This document shows, in pieces, positions 27,052 through 35,887 of a DNA stretch of 64,000 nt. The stretch is from contig JARKVD010000036.1 of the NCBI GenBank assembly GCA_029851835.1, forward strand, positions 1 through 64,000. The letters run 5' to 3'. This DNA comes from Clostridium sp. (GTDB lineage: Bacteria > Bacillota > Clostridia > Clostridiales > Clostridiaceae). Made by a program: the position numbers and the translations under genes. The notes below the pieces were generated by a model. The model searched no databases. It saw only the letters and a program-made list of their open reading frames with translations, and was not told where the DNA came from. Numbering within the stretch: position 1 is the first letter of the stretch; each line of letters begins with the position of its first letter.

Positions 27052-27588
27052 GTGGAGTCTATAACTAAAATAATAAAAGATTTGCCTTTAGGTGCCTCAG
27101 CGTTAGTTGAAGAGCGGATTAATCACAAAAATATTACCTTTATAATTATAAAAGACAAATTTAAAAATTTTATGGATGCTCCATGGTTAATGGAGTTTTA
27201 TTTTAAGGGTGGAATTATTAAAAAGAGAGACACGCTATCAGCTCATTTAATGATCCAAGTGAAAGATAATTTTAATGATAAATATTATCCATTCCATTTT
27301 AATTATTTTGATGAAAGCTCTTTAAAACTTCTGCATAATTTAATTAAGCAGAGGGAGATTCGCATAGTAGTTAGTGATGGCAATAATGAATATATATCAA
27401 GAGCCTTTAATAATAATTTAGGTCCATTTTTAAAAAGATACATTAAGGTATCTATAAGATGTGGTCATAGATGGTCTCAAGAAGAGTATAAGAAAGCTTT
27501 AATGGAAACCATAGAGTCTTTTCAAGATATAATTGAGTTGTGGGATAAACTTGGAGAAGAGGTTCATATGGAAGCATTGAAAAGGTAA
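27052..27588 (+). CDS. Hypothetical cytoplasmic protein
   Basis: About 178 residues, no recognised family, no membrane segment. It reads as alternating strands and helices: ASALVEERINHKNITFIIIK, MEFYFKGGIIKK, HLMIQVKDNFNDKYYPFHFN, then LIKQREIRIVVSDGN and a helical tail. The open frame runs back to 26998, but GAGGAGGGG lies at ideal spacing before GTG 27052. A 15-codon ORF (26993-27040, MRCGIIFKIMKEIKE) with AAAGGAGAT upstream ends at the edge of that ribosome-binding site and could be a short leader peptide. Confidence 0.65.
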   Translation: MESITKIIKDLPLGASALVEERINHKNITFIIIKDKFKNFMDAPWLMEFYFKGGIIKKRDTLSAHLMIQVKDNFNDKYYPFHFNYFDESSLKLLHNLIKQREIRIVVSDGNNEYISRAFNNNLGPFLKRYIKVSIRCGHRWSQEEYKKALMETIESFQDIIELWDKLGEEVHMEALKR

Positions 27589-27762
27589 TAATAAACTTTG
27601 TAATTTAAGAAAGTTAGAGTAAATATTCATATTAGAAAAATAGAAAAGTAAATCAAACAGGAAATTATGAAACGTTTTCATAAGATGTAAAGTGTAATTA
27701 TACATAGAATAAAAAGCATAAAACAAATTTAGGAAATTGCGAAAAAAAATTACAAAAATCTA

Positions 27763-27791
27763 TTGCATTTTTGGGAAAATAAAACTATAAT
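27763..27791 (+). promoter_or_regulatory. Sigma-A promoter of the lysine-fermentation operon
   Basis: TTGCAT at 27763-27768 and TATAAT at 27786-27791 with a 17-base spacer, about 60 bases upstream of the lysine aptamer. The preceding sequence back to 27589 is AT-rich with nothing else recognisable. Confidence 0.8.
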
Positions 27792-27853
27792 CAAAATATA
27801 AAGTGAATGTTTGAACAATTCAAATATTTTAGAAAATAATAAATATATAGAAA

Positions 27854-28017
27854 ATAAGTAGAGGTGCTTATAGATTGGTAGCCATAAATAATAAGGAGAT
27901 TACCCTCTGATGGTATGGTGAATTGTTTGTAAGCCGAAAGGATGCACGGGTATTATGCATTACTTGGGGATAAGGCACAAGGCTTTATCACTGCCATAAA
28001 TTTGGTGAGCTATTTAT
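27854..28017 (+). promoter_or_regulatory. Lysine riboswitch (L box) aptamer
   Basis: The conserved L-box blocks appear in order: AGAGGTGC at 27860, an AAGGAGATTACCCTC region, GCCGAAAGG at 27933, then CTTGGGGATAAGGC at about 27963 and CACTG near 27990. P1 is formed by ATAAGTAG (27854-27861) and CTATTTAT (28010-28017). It binds lysine in the leader of the kal-kce-kdd-kamABCDE operon. Most known lysine riboswitches control lysine synthesis or uptake; here it stands before a complete lysine-degradation operon. Confidence 0.9.
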
Positions 28018-28067
28018 ATAATGAAAATATTCATTACATTAATAGTTCAGCACATGCTTTGTAGGTT

Positions 28068-28104
28068 AATGGTATTGAATATTTCAATGCCATTTTTATT
28101 TTGG
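28068..28104 (+). terminator. Riboswitch-controlled terminator in the kam leader
   Basis: AATGGTATTGAA (28068-28079) and TTCAATGCCATT (28083-28094) form a 12-bp stem with a 3-base loop, followed by TTTATTTT. The segment 28020-28041 (ATGAAAATATTCATTACATT core) is closely complementary to 28064-28084 and would form a competing antiterminator. Confidence 0.85.
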
Positions 28105-28143
28105 CAAAAGATTAATAAATTTATTTTTAAGGGGGAAATGAAA

Positions 28144-28524
28144 ATGAAATCATTAATCAGATTAAGAATGAGTTCACACGACGCTCATTACGGCGGAAAC
28201 CTTGTTGATGGAGCAAGAATGCTTCAACTATTTGGAGATGTTGCCACAGAGCTTTTAATTCAGCATGATGGAGATGAAGGGTTATTTAAGGCTTACGACA
28301 GCGTTGAATTTATGGCACCTGTTTATGCGGGAGACTATATTGAAGCGAGTGGAGAAATAGTTAAAGTAGGAAACACTTCTAGAAAAATGGTTTTCGAAGC
28401 TAGAAAAGTAATTGTTCCAAGGCCTGATATTAATGATTCAGCTTGTGATGTACTAGAAGAGCCAATAGTTGTTTGCAGAGCAACAGGAACTTGTGTAGTC
28501 CCATCTGATAAAAAAAGAAAGTAA
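28144..28524 (+). CDS. kal: 3-Aminobutyryl-CoA ammonia-lyase
   Basis: Removes ammonia from L-3-aminobutyryl-CoA to give crotonyl-CoA, the last step unique to lysine fermentation. The 126-residue hot-dog-fold protein shows [40 protein letters not shown] and a [10 protein letters not shown] tail, as in known Kal. The open frame extends upstream to 28021 but those codons lie in the antiterminator; AAGGGGG with about 8 bases to ATG 28144 sets the start (ATG 28138 is too close). It is the first gene of the operon, directly under lysine riboswitch control. Its product feeds Bcd-Etf encoded at 41-44 kb. Confidence 0.95.
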   Translation: MKSLIRLRMSSHDAHYGGNLVDGARMLQLFGDVATELLIQHDGDEGLFKAYDSVEFMAPVYAGDYIEASGEIVKVGNTSRKMVFEARKVIVPRPDINDSACDVLEEPIVVCRATGTCVVPSDKKRK

Positions 28525-28588
28525 GCGATAAAAAAATGCAGAATTGTGTGAAAAAATTAACCAATTAAGGTTTAAGGAGGCAGTTAAA

Positions 28589-29431
28589 ATGGAAAAACTT
28601 ATTGTGACAGCAGCAATATGTGGTGCTGAGGTAACAAAAGCTCAAAACCCTGCAGTTCCATATACTGTTGAAGAAATAGGTATAGAGGCGGAGAAAGCTT
28701 ACAAAGCAGGAGCAGCTATAATACATCTTCATGTTAGAGAAGATGATGGAACTCCTACACAAAGCAGGGACAGATTCGCAGCTTGTATAGCAGAAATAAA
28801 AAGAAGATGCCCGGACGTTATAGTTCAGCCATCAACTGGTGGAGCGGTTGGAATGAGCAATGCAGAAAGACTTCAACCTGTAGATTTATACCCAGAAATG
28901 GCAACACTTGATTGCGGAACTTGCAACTTTGGTGGAGATGAAGTTTTCGTGAATACAGAAAATACAATAAAAGAATTTGGTGAAAAGATGATTCAGCTAA
29001 ATGTTAAACCTGAAATCGAAGTTTTCGATAAAGGAATGATTGACATGGCAATCAGACTTCATAAAAAAGGATATATAAAAGCACCAATGCATTTCAACTT
29101 TGTAATGGGAGTGAATGGTGGAATAAGTGCTGATCTTAGAGATTTCGTATTTATGAGAGGCAGCATTCCAGAAGGTAGTACTTATACTGTTTCAGGTATA
29201 GGAAGAAATGAATTCCCATTAGCGATGATGTCAATCATAGATGGCGGACATGTAAGAGTTGGATTTGAAGATAACGTTTATTTATCTAAAGGTGTAATGG
29301 CAAAGAGCAATGCTGAATTAGTTGAAAAGGTTATCAGACTAGCGAAAGAGTTAGGAAGAGAAATTGCAACACCAGCAGAAGCAAGAGATATATTAGGATT
29401 AGATGCTGAAACAGTAGCTTATAAAATATAA
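28589..29431 (+). CDS. kce: 3-Keto-5-aminohexanoate cleavage enzyme
   Basis: Condenses 5-amino-3-oxohexanoate with acetyl-CoA, yielding acetoacetate and L-3-aminobutyryl-CoA. It is a zinc enzyme of the BKACE family. With the start at 28589, Glu14 and the zinc-site histidines His46 and His48 (AAIIHLHVRED) fall at the positions I recall for characterised Kce. Other family blocks are VQPSTGGAVGMS, DCGTCNFGGDEVFVN and HVRVGFEDNVYLSKG. AAGGAGG precedes the ATG; an upstream in-frame start at 28544 has no ribosome-binding site. It follows kal by about 65 bases. Confidence 0.96.
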   Translation: MEKLIVTAAICGAEVTKAQNPAVPYTVEEIGIEAEKAYKAGAAIIHLHVREDDGTPTQSRDRFAACIAEIKRRCPDVIVQPSTGGAVGMSNAERLQPVDLYPEMATLDCGTCNFGGDEVFVNTENTIKEFGEKMIQLNVKPEIEVFDKGMIDMAIRLHKKGYIKAPMHFNFVMGVNGGISADLRDFVFMRGSIPEGSTYTVSGIGRNEFPLAMMSIIDGGHVRVGFEDNVYLSKGVMAKSNAELVEKVIRLAKELGREIATPAEARDILGLDAETVAYKI

Positions 29432-29457
29432 GAATAGGGATTGAGGGGAGTTTTATC

Positions 29458-30495
29458 ATGAGAAAAGGATGTAAATACGGAACACACAGAGTAATTGAGC
29501 CAAAAGGTGTATTACCACAACCAGCTCTAAAAATAGACAACGATATGGAAATATATGACAATGAAATTTTAATTGACGTACAAGCGTTGAATATTGACTC
29601 TGCAAGCTTTACTCAAATAGAAGAAGAAGCTGGACATGATGTGGAGAAAATAAAAGCAAAAATTTTAGAAATCGTTAATGAAAGAGGTAAGATGCAAAAC
29701 CCTGTAACTGGTTCAGGTGGAATGCTTATTGGTGAAATCGAGAAAATAGGTTCAGCTTTAGAAGGAAACATAGATCTTAAGGTTGGGGACAAGATTTCTA
29801 CACTAGTTTCCTTATCATTAACTCCACTTAAAATTGAAGAAATCATCGATGTTAAACCTGAAATAGACAGAGTTGAAGTCAAAGGAAAAGCTATATTATT
29901 CGAAAGCGGAATATACGCTAAACTTCCAGATGATTTAGAGGAAACTCTCGCATTAGCTGCATTAGATGTTGCAGGAGCACCAGCTCAAGTGGCAAAATTA
30001 GTTAAACCAGGGGAGTCAGTTCTTTTATTAGGAGCTGCAGGAAAGTCAGGAATGCTTTGCTGCTACGAAGCTGTTAAGAGAGTAGGACCAACAGGAAACG
30101 TAATTGGTTTAGTGAGAAATGAAGAAGAAGCTGAAAGGTTAAGAAGACTAAACTTAAGAATGAAAATAGTAATCGGAGATGCTACTAAAGCTATCGACGT
30201 TATGAATAAAACTTTAGAAAACAACAACGGTAAAGAAGTAGATGTAGCCATCAACATAGTTAATGTTCAAAATACAGAAATGTCTACAATCCTTCCAGTA
30301 AGAGATAACGGAACAGTTTATTTCTTCTCAATGGCTACTGTATTCACTAAAGCTGCATTAGGAGCTGAAGGAGTAGGTAAAGATGTAACTATGATAGTTG
30401 GAAACGGATATACAAAGGGACATGCGGAAATAACTCTTGAAGAACTAAAAGAGAATGCAGAATTAAGACAGATATTTAAAGAATTATACGTTTAA
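29458..30495 (+). CDS. kdd: L-erythro-3,5-diaminohexanoate dehydrogenase
   Basis: Oxidises 3,5-diaminohexanoate to 5-amino-3-oxohexanoate with NAD(P)+, releasing ammonia. The 345-residue protein matches Kdd: the opening RKGCKYGTHRVIEPKGVLPQ, NPVTGSGGMLIG, and a zinc-less medium-chain dehydrogenase-like Rossmann region (VLLLGAAGKSGMLCCYEAVK, NVIGLVRNEEEAERL). GGGGAG lies before the ATG. It sits between kce and kamA in the conserved lysine-fermentation order. Its NADH contributes to the redox state that Rex reads. Confidence 0.96.
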   Translation: MRKGCKYGTHRVIEPKGVLPQPALKIDNDMEIYDNEILIDVQALNIDSASFTQIEEEAGHDVEKIKAKILEIVNERGKMQNPVTGSGGMLIGEIEKIGSALEGNIDLKVGDKISTLVSLSLTPLKIEEIIDVKPEIDRVEVKGKAILFESGIYAKLPDDLEETLALAALDVAGAPAQVAKLVKPGESVLLLGAAGKSGMLCCYEAVKRVGPTGNVIGLVRNEEEAERLRRLNLRMKIVIGDATKAIDVMNKTLENNNGKEVDVAINIVNVQNTEMSTILPVRDNGTVYFFSMATVFTKAALGAEGVGKDVTMIVGNGYTKGHAEITLEELKENAELRQIFKELYV

Positions 30496-30559
30496 TCCAT
30501 TTAGACTAGAAGATAAATCTCAATTAAATTAAAAAATAGGATTTAGGGGGTAAAAATAA

Positions 30560-31834
30560 ATGAATACAACACGTAGATATGAATTGTTTCCAAATGTAAC
30601 TGATGAGCAATGGAACGATTGGAGATGGCAGGTTAAAAATAGAATAGAAACTTTAGATCAATTAAAAAGGTATATTCCATTAACTGAAGAGGAAGAAGAA
30701 GGAGCTAAGAAGTGCCTTGAAACTTTAAGAATGGCGATAACTCCATATTACCTTTCATTAATAGATCCAACAAACCCACACGATCCAGTAAGATTACAAG
30801 CTATACCAACAGGATTAGAAGCTCACAAATCTGCTGCAGATCTTGAAGATCCACTACACGAGGATACAGATTCTCCAGTACCGGGATTAACTCACAGATA
30901 TCCAGATAGAGTATTACTTCTTATTACAGACCAATGCTCTATGTACTGCAGACACTGCACAAGAAGAAGATTTGCAGGACAAAGCGACGACTGTATGCCA
31001 ATGGCTAGAATAGATAAAGCTATCGACTACATTGCAAAAACTCCAGTAGTAAGGGATGTTTTGCTTTCAGGTGGAGATGCTTTACTAGTTGCTGATGAAG
31101 TACTTGAGTACATCATCAGTAAATTAAGAGCAATACCACACGTTGAAATAATCAGGATAGGTTCAAGAACTCCTGTTGTTATGCCACAAAGAATAACTGA
31201 TGATCTTGTAAATATGCTTAAGAAGTACCATCCAATTTGGTTAAACACTCACTTCAATCATCCAAATGAAATTACTGAAGAGTCAAAAGCAGCTTGTGAG
31301 AGAATGGCTAATGCAGGTATTCCACTAGGAAACCAATCAGTTCTTTTAAGAGGAGTTAACGATTGTGTTCACGTAATGAAGGATTTAGTACAGGGATTAG
31401 TTAAGATAAGAGTTAGACCTTACTACATCTATCAATGTGATTTATCTCTAGGACTAGAGCACTTCAGAACTCCCGTTTCTAAAGGCATTGAAATAATCGA
31501 AGGCTTAAGAGGACATACTTCTGGATACTGTGTACCAACATTCGTTGTTGACGCTCCAGGCGGAGGTGGAAAAACTCCAGTTATGCCAAACTACGTAATT
31601 TCTCAAAGCAACGATAAGGTAATCTTAAGAAACTTTGAAGGTGTTATCACAACTTACACAGAGCCACATAACTACACTGTAGGATGTAAATGTGACGTTT
31701 GCACAGGTAAGAAAAAGGTACACAAAGTTGGAGTTGCTGGATTGCTTAACGGAGAGAAGATGGCTTTAGAACCAATGGGACTTGAAAGAAATGAAAGACA
31801 CGTTCACGAAAAAGAAGTAGAAGAAGTGAAATAG
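30560..31834 (+). CDS. kamA: Lysine 2,3-aminomutase
   Basis: Radical SAM enzyme that converts L-lysine to L-beta-lysine, the entry step of the pathway. The [4Fe-4S] motif C-x3-C-x2-C is at C126, C130 and C133 (CSMYCRHCTRRR). The PLP-binding lysine is K338 in PGGGGKTPVMP, one off from K337 of the Clostridium subterminale enzyme. Zinc-site cysteines appear in VGCKCDVCTGKKK. The 424-residue length is normal. TTAGGGGG precedes the ATG. The downstream kamB start abuts its stop, indicating tight coupling. Confidence 0.98.
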   Translation: MNTTRRYELFPNVTDEQWNDWRWQVKNRIETLDQLKRYIPLTEEEEEGAKKCLETLRMAITPYYLSLIDPTNPHDPVRLQAIPTGLEAHKSAADLEDPLHEDTDSPVPGLTHRYPDRVLLLITDQCSMYCRHCTRRRFAGQSDDCMPMARIDKAIDYIAKTPVVRDVLLSGGDALLVADEVLEYIISKLRAIPHVEIIRIGSRTPVVMPQRITDDLVNMLKKYHPIWLNTHFNHPNEITEESKAACERMANAGIPLGNQSVLLRGVNDCVHVMKDLVQGLVKIRVRPYYIYQCDLSLGLEHFRTPVSKGIEIIEGLRGHTSGYCVPTFVVDAPGGGGKTPVMPNYVISQSNDKVILRNFEGVITTYTEPHNYTVGCKCDVCTGKKKVHKVGVAGLLNGEKMALEPMGLERNERHVHEKEVEEVK

Positions 31835-32860
31835 ATGAATGAAATTTTAAAAATGTTAAGGTCCTATAGAAGTGTATCAATTATAGGTATGAATAAAAAT
31901 GTGGGAAAGACTACAACATTAAATCATATTTTGAAGGAGGCTAGGGGCATAGTGTCCCTAGGCCTCACTTCAATTGGAAGAGATGGAGAAGAATTAGATA
32001 GGGTGACAGCCACAGAAAAGCCTAGAATATACATTGAAAAGGGCACAACAATTGCTACAGCTAAATGTTGTCTTTTAAACAGTGATTTTACTAGAGAAAT
32101 AATAAGTACTACAGGTATACATACTCCAATGGGCGAGATTGTTATTTGCAGGGCTTTAAGTGATGGATATGTGGATTTAGGAGGTCCCTCTGTAAATTCA
32201 TATATGGCAGAAATTAAAAATGAACTATTAAAGTTAAGCTGTGATTTAGTCATTATTGATGGCGCACTAAGTAGGAAGACCTTCGCTGCTCCCCAGGTAT
32301 GTGAAGCCACTGTCCTAGCAACTGGAGCTGCTTTATCAAGAAGTATGACAGCAGTTATAAAGGAAACAAAACATACCCTAGATTTATTGAGTCTGCCAGA
32401 TGAACAGGAACCACAAACTATAAAAGCTGCCACTAAAATTATAGAAGCAGGAATTGTAGGCACAATAAATAAGGATGGAACCTATAAAATAGTTGAAGTT
32501 TTAACGGCACTTGAGGCTGCTAAAGAAATAGTTGAAGCCATGGATGAACATGTATCACATGTGGTAATTAAAGGTGCAGTGTCAGATAAGCTTTTAGAAG
32601 GAATAATGGCATCTACCAATTTATATAAAAATATAACCTTTCTAGTAGAAGATGGAACAAAGCTGTTTATAAGCAGAGATACCTTATATAAGTTTCAAAA
32701 GCAAGGTGGAACTATAAAGGTATTAGGAAAAATAACTGTAGTTTGTATTACTGCAAATCCTAAATCTCCCTATGGATATGAATTCCCTAAGGACAAGTTC
32801 TTAGGAGGATTAAGGGATGCTGTAAACATACCAGTATTTGATGTATTAGGAGGAGAATAG
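31835..32860 (+). CDS. kamB: Lysine 5,6-aminomutase reactivase subunit KamB (P-loop protein)
   Basis: A 341-residue protein with a Walker A motif at residues 18-27 (GMNKNVGKTT) and an Asp-containing second strand (LVIIDGALSRKTFAAPQ). It lies exactly between kamA and the kamC/kamD genes, in the place where lysine-fermenting bacteria encode the reactivase of the B12-dependent lysine 5,6-aminomutase. I assign KamB mainly from position and size. The inferred job is ATP-driven exchange of damaged cobalamin. It starts immediately after the kamA stop and is two bases from kamC. Confidence 0.8.
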   Translation: MNEILKMLRSYRSVSIIGMNKNVGKTTTLNHILKEARGIVSLGLTSIGRDGEELDRVTATEKPRIYIEKGTTIATAKCCLLNSDFTREIISTTGIHTPMGEIVICRALSDGYVDLGGPSVNSYMAEIKNELLKLSCDLVIIDGALSRKTFAAPQVCEATVLATGAALSRSMTAVIKETKHTLDLLSLPDEQEPQTIKAATKIIEAGIVGTINKDGTYKIVEVLTALEAAKEIVEAMDEHVSHVVIKGAVSDKLLEGIMASTNLYKNITFLVEDGTKLFISRDTLYKFQKQGGTIKVLGKITVVCITANPKSPYGYEFPKDKFLGGLRDAVNIPVFDVLGGE

Positions 32861-32862
32861 AT

Positions 32863-34341
32863 ATGAAGTTTTTAGACAATGAGCAAAGAGTACAAATCGG
32901 ATTTTCCTTCGTTATGGATGAACTGGGAATTATAACGACCTATGGTGCAGAAGAAAAAAAGAAGTTAAAGCCATATAAAGTTGGAGAAAGCAAGAAACTG
33001 AAAGAAGAGCTTAATAACATAGAAAATATGATTAATCATATGAAGGATTACCCAGATGAATTCAATGATATAGTTAGAATTCTTCACAAGATCAAAGACA
33101 TTAGGAGTACATTAAAGAGAGTCGAAAAAGTTGAAACTTTAGATGAAGTTGAACTTTATGAAATTAAATATGTAGCAATGCTGCTAGAAGAGCTAAAGCA
33201 GATTTTGGATAGAGTGACTTTAGCTATAGATAAAATTAAGCTGCATTCTTTAGAAGAAGTTGTGGACATACTTGATCCTACGGGAAAAAGGATGTCTACC
33301 TTCTATATATATGAAGAATACAGTGAAAAGCTTTCTGAAATAAGAAGGGTGAAGGGGGAGAAGGAAAGAGCCATATTTTCCTGTAATGATGAATATGAAA
33401 TTGAGCTGTTAAAACAAGAAAGATTAAATATTGTCATTGAGGAGGAAGAGGAGGAGTTAGCTATAAAAAGAAAGCTGACCTCAAAACTTGCTTCCTTTAG
33501 TAAAAATTTAGTTCATAACTTAAAAGTAGTTGGAATTCTTGATTTATTGATGGCAAAGGCGCACTTAGCTGTTAAATATAATTGTATTAAACCCACTATA
33601 GTTAAGGGAATGGACATAAAAATAGTAGACAGTATTAATCCGGAAATTGAAAGCATCCTTAAGAAAAAAGGAAAAAAGTTCTCACCAGTAAATATTGAAC
33701 TTACAGGTGGAACAACAGTAATAACTGGAGCTAATATGGGAGGAAAAAGTGTTGCGCTGAAGACAATAGTGCTTAACTTATTCCTTGGCCAGATGGGATT
33801 CTTTGTATTTGCAAAGGAAGCAAGCTATCCAATACTAGATTTTATACACTTTGTTTCAGATGATATGCAGTCAATCTCTAAAGGTCTCAGCACCTTTGGA
33901 GCAGAAATAATAAAACTCAAGGAAGTTGTGGAGTGTGTAAAACGTGGAGATGGCTTTGTTGCTTTAGATGAGTTTGCTAGAGGAACAAATCCAAAGGAAG
34001 GATTCTTTTTAGTAAAATCCCTTGCAAACTATCTGCAGAAGTTTAATACTGCCAGCATAATTTCAACCCATTATGATGGAATAGTAGAGGAATCAATGGT
34101 TCATTATCAGGTAGTTGGCCTTAAGAATATCGATTTTAACAAGTTGAAGTATAAGATAGATTTAAATAAAACCCATTCTGTTGAGATTATTCAAGAGCAT
34201 ATGGAATATAAGCTTGAGAGGGTATCAAAGAAGAACATGGTTCCTAAGGATGCTCTAAATATTGCAATGTTGCTTGGTCTAGAGAGTGACATAGTGGAGA
34301 TAGCAAAAACTTATTATCAGGAGGAATACAATGGAAAGTAA
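32863..34341 (+). CDS. kamC: Lysine 5,6-aminomutase reactivase ATPase KamC (MutS-like)
   Basis: A 492-residue protein whose C-terminal half is a MutS-type ABC ATPase: Walker A at 289-296 (GANMGGKS), signature-like SISKGLSTFGAEI, and Walker B with Asp369-Glu370 (FVALDEFARGTNP). The N-terminal half is long, charged coiled-coil without MutS mismatch-recognition domains. It could be mistaken for a DNA-repair protein, but its operon place supports the KamC reactivase role. Its 3' end overlaps the kamD start by 11 bases. Mechanism on the aminomutase is inferred. Confidence 0.85.
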   Translation: MKFLDNEQRVQIGFSFVMDELGIITTYGAEEKKKLKPYKVGESKKLKEELNNIENMINHMKDYPDEFNDIVRILHKIKDIRSTLKRVEKVETLDEVELYEIKYVAMLLEELKQILDRVTLAIDKIKLHSLEEVVDILDPTGKRMSTFYIYEEYSEKLSEIRRVKGEKERAIFSCNDEYEIELLKQERLNIVIEEEEEELAIKRKLTSKLASFSKNLVHNLKVVGILDLLMAKAHLAVKYNCIKPTIVKGMDIKIVDSINPEIESILKKKGKKFSPVNIELTGGTTVITGANMGGKSVALKTIVLNLFLGQMGFFVFAKEASYPILDFIHFVSDDMQSISKGLSTFGAEIIKLKEVVECVKRGDGFVALDEFARGTNPKEGFFLVKSLANYLQKFNTASIISTHYDGIVEESMVHYQVVGLKNIDFNKLKYKIDLNKTHSVEIIQEHMEYKLERVSKKNMVPKDALNIAMLLGLESDIVEIAKTYYQEEYNGK

Positions 34342-35887
34342 ATTAAACTTAAACCTAGAAGTAGTTGCTAAAGCAAGAAAATCAGCTGAAAATATAGCAA
34401 AAGATACACAACAGTTTATAGATAAGCATACTACAGTAGCTGTAGAGAGAACGATCTGTAGATTATTAGGGATAGATGGTGTAGACGAGTTTGGTGTGCC
34501 GCTACCAAACGTAATCGTTGAAAATATTAAAGCAGGAAATGGTCTTTCTGTTGGAGCTGCATATTACATTGGTAATGCAATGCTAAACACTGGATTATCA
34601 GCTCAAGAAGTTGCAGAAAAAGTTGCTGCTGGTGAAATTGAATTAACGAAGCTTCCAATGAAAGATGCTTTCGAGGTTCAAATGGAAGTTAACAAGGTAG
34701 CTAAAGAAATGGTTGCAAAGGTTAAAGCTAACAGAGGTAAGAGGGAAGAATATCTTGCAAAGTTTGGCGATAAAACAGGTCCATACCTTTACGTTATCGT
34801 TGCCACAGGAAATATATATGAAGATATAATTCAAGCTAAAGCTGCTGCTAAGCAAGGTGCTGACATCATAGCTGTTATCAGAACAACTGGACAAAGCTTA
34901 CTTGACTACGTACCATACGGTGCAACAACTGAAGGTTTTGGAGGAACATTTGCTACTCAAGAGAACTTCAGATTAATGAGAGCTGCTTTAGATGAAGTTG
35001 GAGAAGAATTAGGAAGATACATAAGGTTATGCAACTACTGCTCTGGATTATGTATGCCAGAGATAGCTGCTATGGGAGCTATTGAAAGACTTGACGTAAT
35101 GCTGAATGACGCATTATACGGAATCTTATTCAGAGATATCAACATGCAAAGAACAATTGTTGATCAATACTTCTCAAGAATAATCAACGGTTATGCTGGA
35201 GTTATAATCAATACTGGAGAAGATAATTACCTAACTACTGCTGATGCAATTGAAGAAGCTCATACAGTACTTGCTTCTCAATTTATCAACGAGCAATTTG
35301 CTTTATTTGCTGGGCTTCCAGAAGAGCAAATGGGATTAGGACATGCATTTGAAATCAATCCAAACGTTGAAAATGGATTCTTATATGAGCTTGCGCAAGC
35401 ACAAATGGCTAGGGAAATCTTCCCTAAGGCCCCACTTAAATATATGCCGCCAACTAAATTCATGACTGGAGATATATTTAAAGGACAAGTACAAGATGCC
35501 CTATTTAACATGGTAACTATATTAACAGGACAAAAACTACATTTATTGGGTATGATGACAGAAGCTATACACACTCCATTTATGAGTGATAGAGCTATAT
35601 CTATAGCTAATGCACAATACATCTTTAACACTATGAAGGACCTTGGTGATGAGTTAACATACAAAAAAGGTGGAAAAATTGAAAAGAGAGTTGACGAAGT
35701 TCTAAATAAGGCTGCTAACCTATTATCTGAAATAGAGAAAGAAGGTCTGTTCAGAACTATAGAGCAGGGAAAATTTGCTGGAATTAAGAGACCTCTAAAC
35801 GGAGGAAAGGGACTTGATGGAGTTGTTGAGAAAGAAGCAAATTACTTCAACCCATTTATTGAGTTAATGTTAGGAGGTAACAGATAA
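34331..35887 (+). CDS. kamD: Lysine 5,6-aminomutase alpha subunit
   Basis: Large subunit of the adenosylcobalamin- and PLP-dependent enzyme that shifts the terminal amino group of beta-lysine to give 3,5-diaminohexanoate. The 518-residue chain carries the substrate TIM barrel; typical stretches are YVIVATGNIYEDIIQAKAAA, IIAVIRTTGQSLLDYVPYG and RLCNYCSGLCMPEIAAMG. A ribosome-binding site lies inside the end of kamC (CAGGAGG), and the start overlaps that gene. The stop overlaps the kamE start by one base, matching the need for equal amounts of the two subunits. Confidence 0.97.
   Translation: MESKLNLNLEVVAKARKSAENIAKDTQQFIDKHTTVAVERTICRLLGIDGVDEFGVPLPNVIVENIKAGNGLSVGAAYYIGNAMLNTGLSAQEVAEKVAAGEIELTKLPMKDAFEVQMEVNKVAKEMVAKVKANRGKREEYLAKFGDKTGPYLYVIVATGNIYEDIIQAKAAAKQGADIIAVIRTTGQSLLDYVPYGATTEGFGGTFATQENFRLMRAALDEVGEELGRYIRLCNYCSGLCMPEIAAMGAIERLDVMLNDALYGILFRDINMQRTIVDQYFSRIINGYAGVIINTGEDNYLTTADAIEEAHTVLASQFINEQFALFAGLPEEQMGLGHAFEINPNVENGFLYELAQAQMAREIFPKAPLKYMPPTKFMTGDIFKGQVQDALFNMVTILTGQKLHLLGMMTEAIHTPFMSDRAISIANAQYIFNTMKDLGDELTYKKGGKIEKRVDEVLNKAANLLSEIEKEGLFRTIEQGKFAGIKRPLNGGKGLDGVVEKEANYFNPFIELMLGGNR

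Noticed and set aside
28021-28143. N-terminal extension of kal starting at 28021
   Set aside because: The codons lie in the antiterminator and terminator of the riboswitch, have no ribosome-binding site, and are absent from known Kal proteins.
31924-32463. 179-codon minus-strand open frame
   Set aside because: It lies fully inside kamB in another frame, without a ribosome-binding site or recognisable protein features.
32863-34341. DNA mismatch repair protein MutS
   Set aside because: Only the MutS-type ATPase domain is present, mismatch-recognition domains are missing, and the gene is embedded in the lysine operon.
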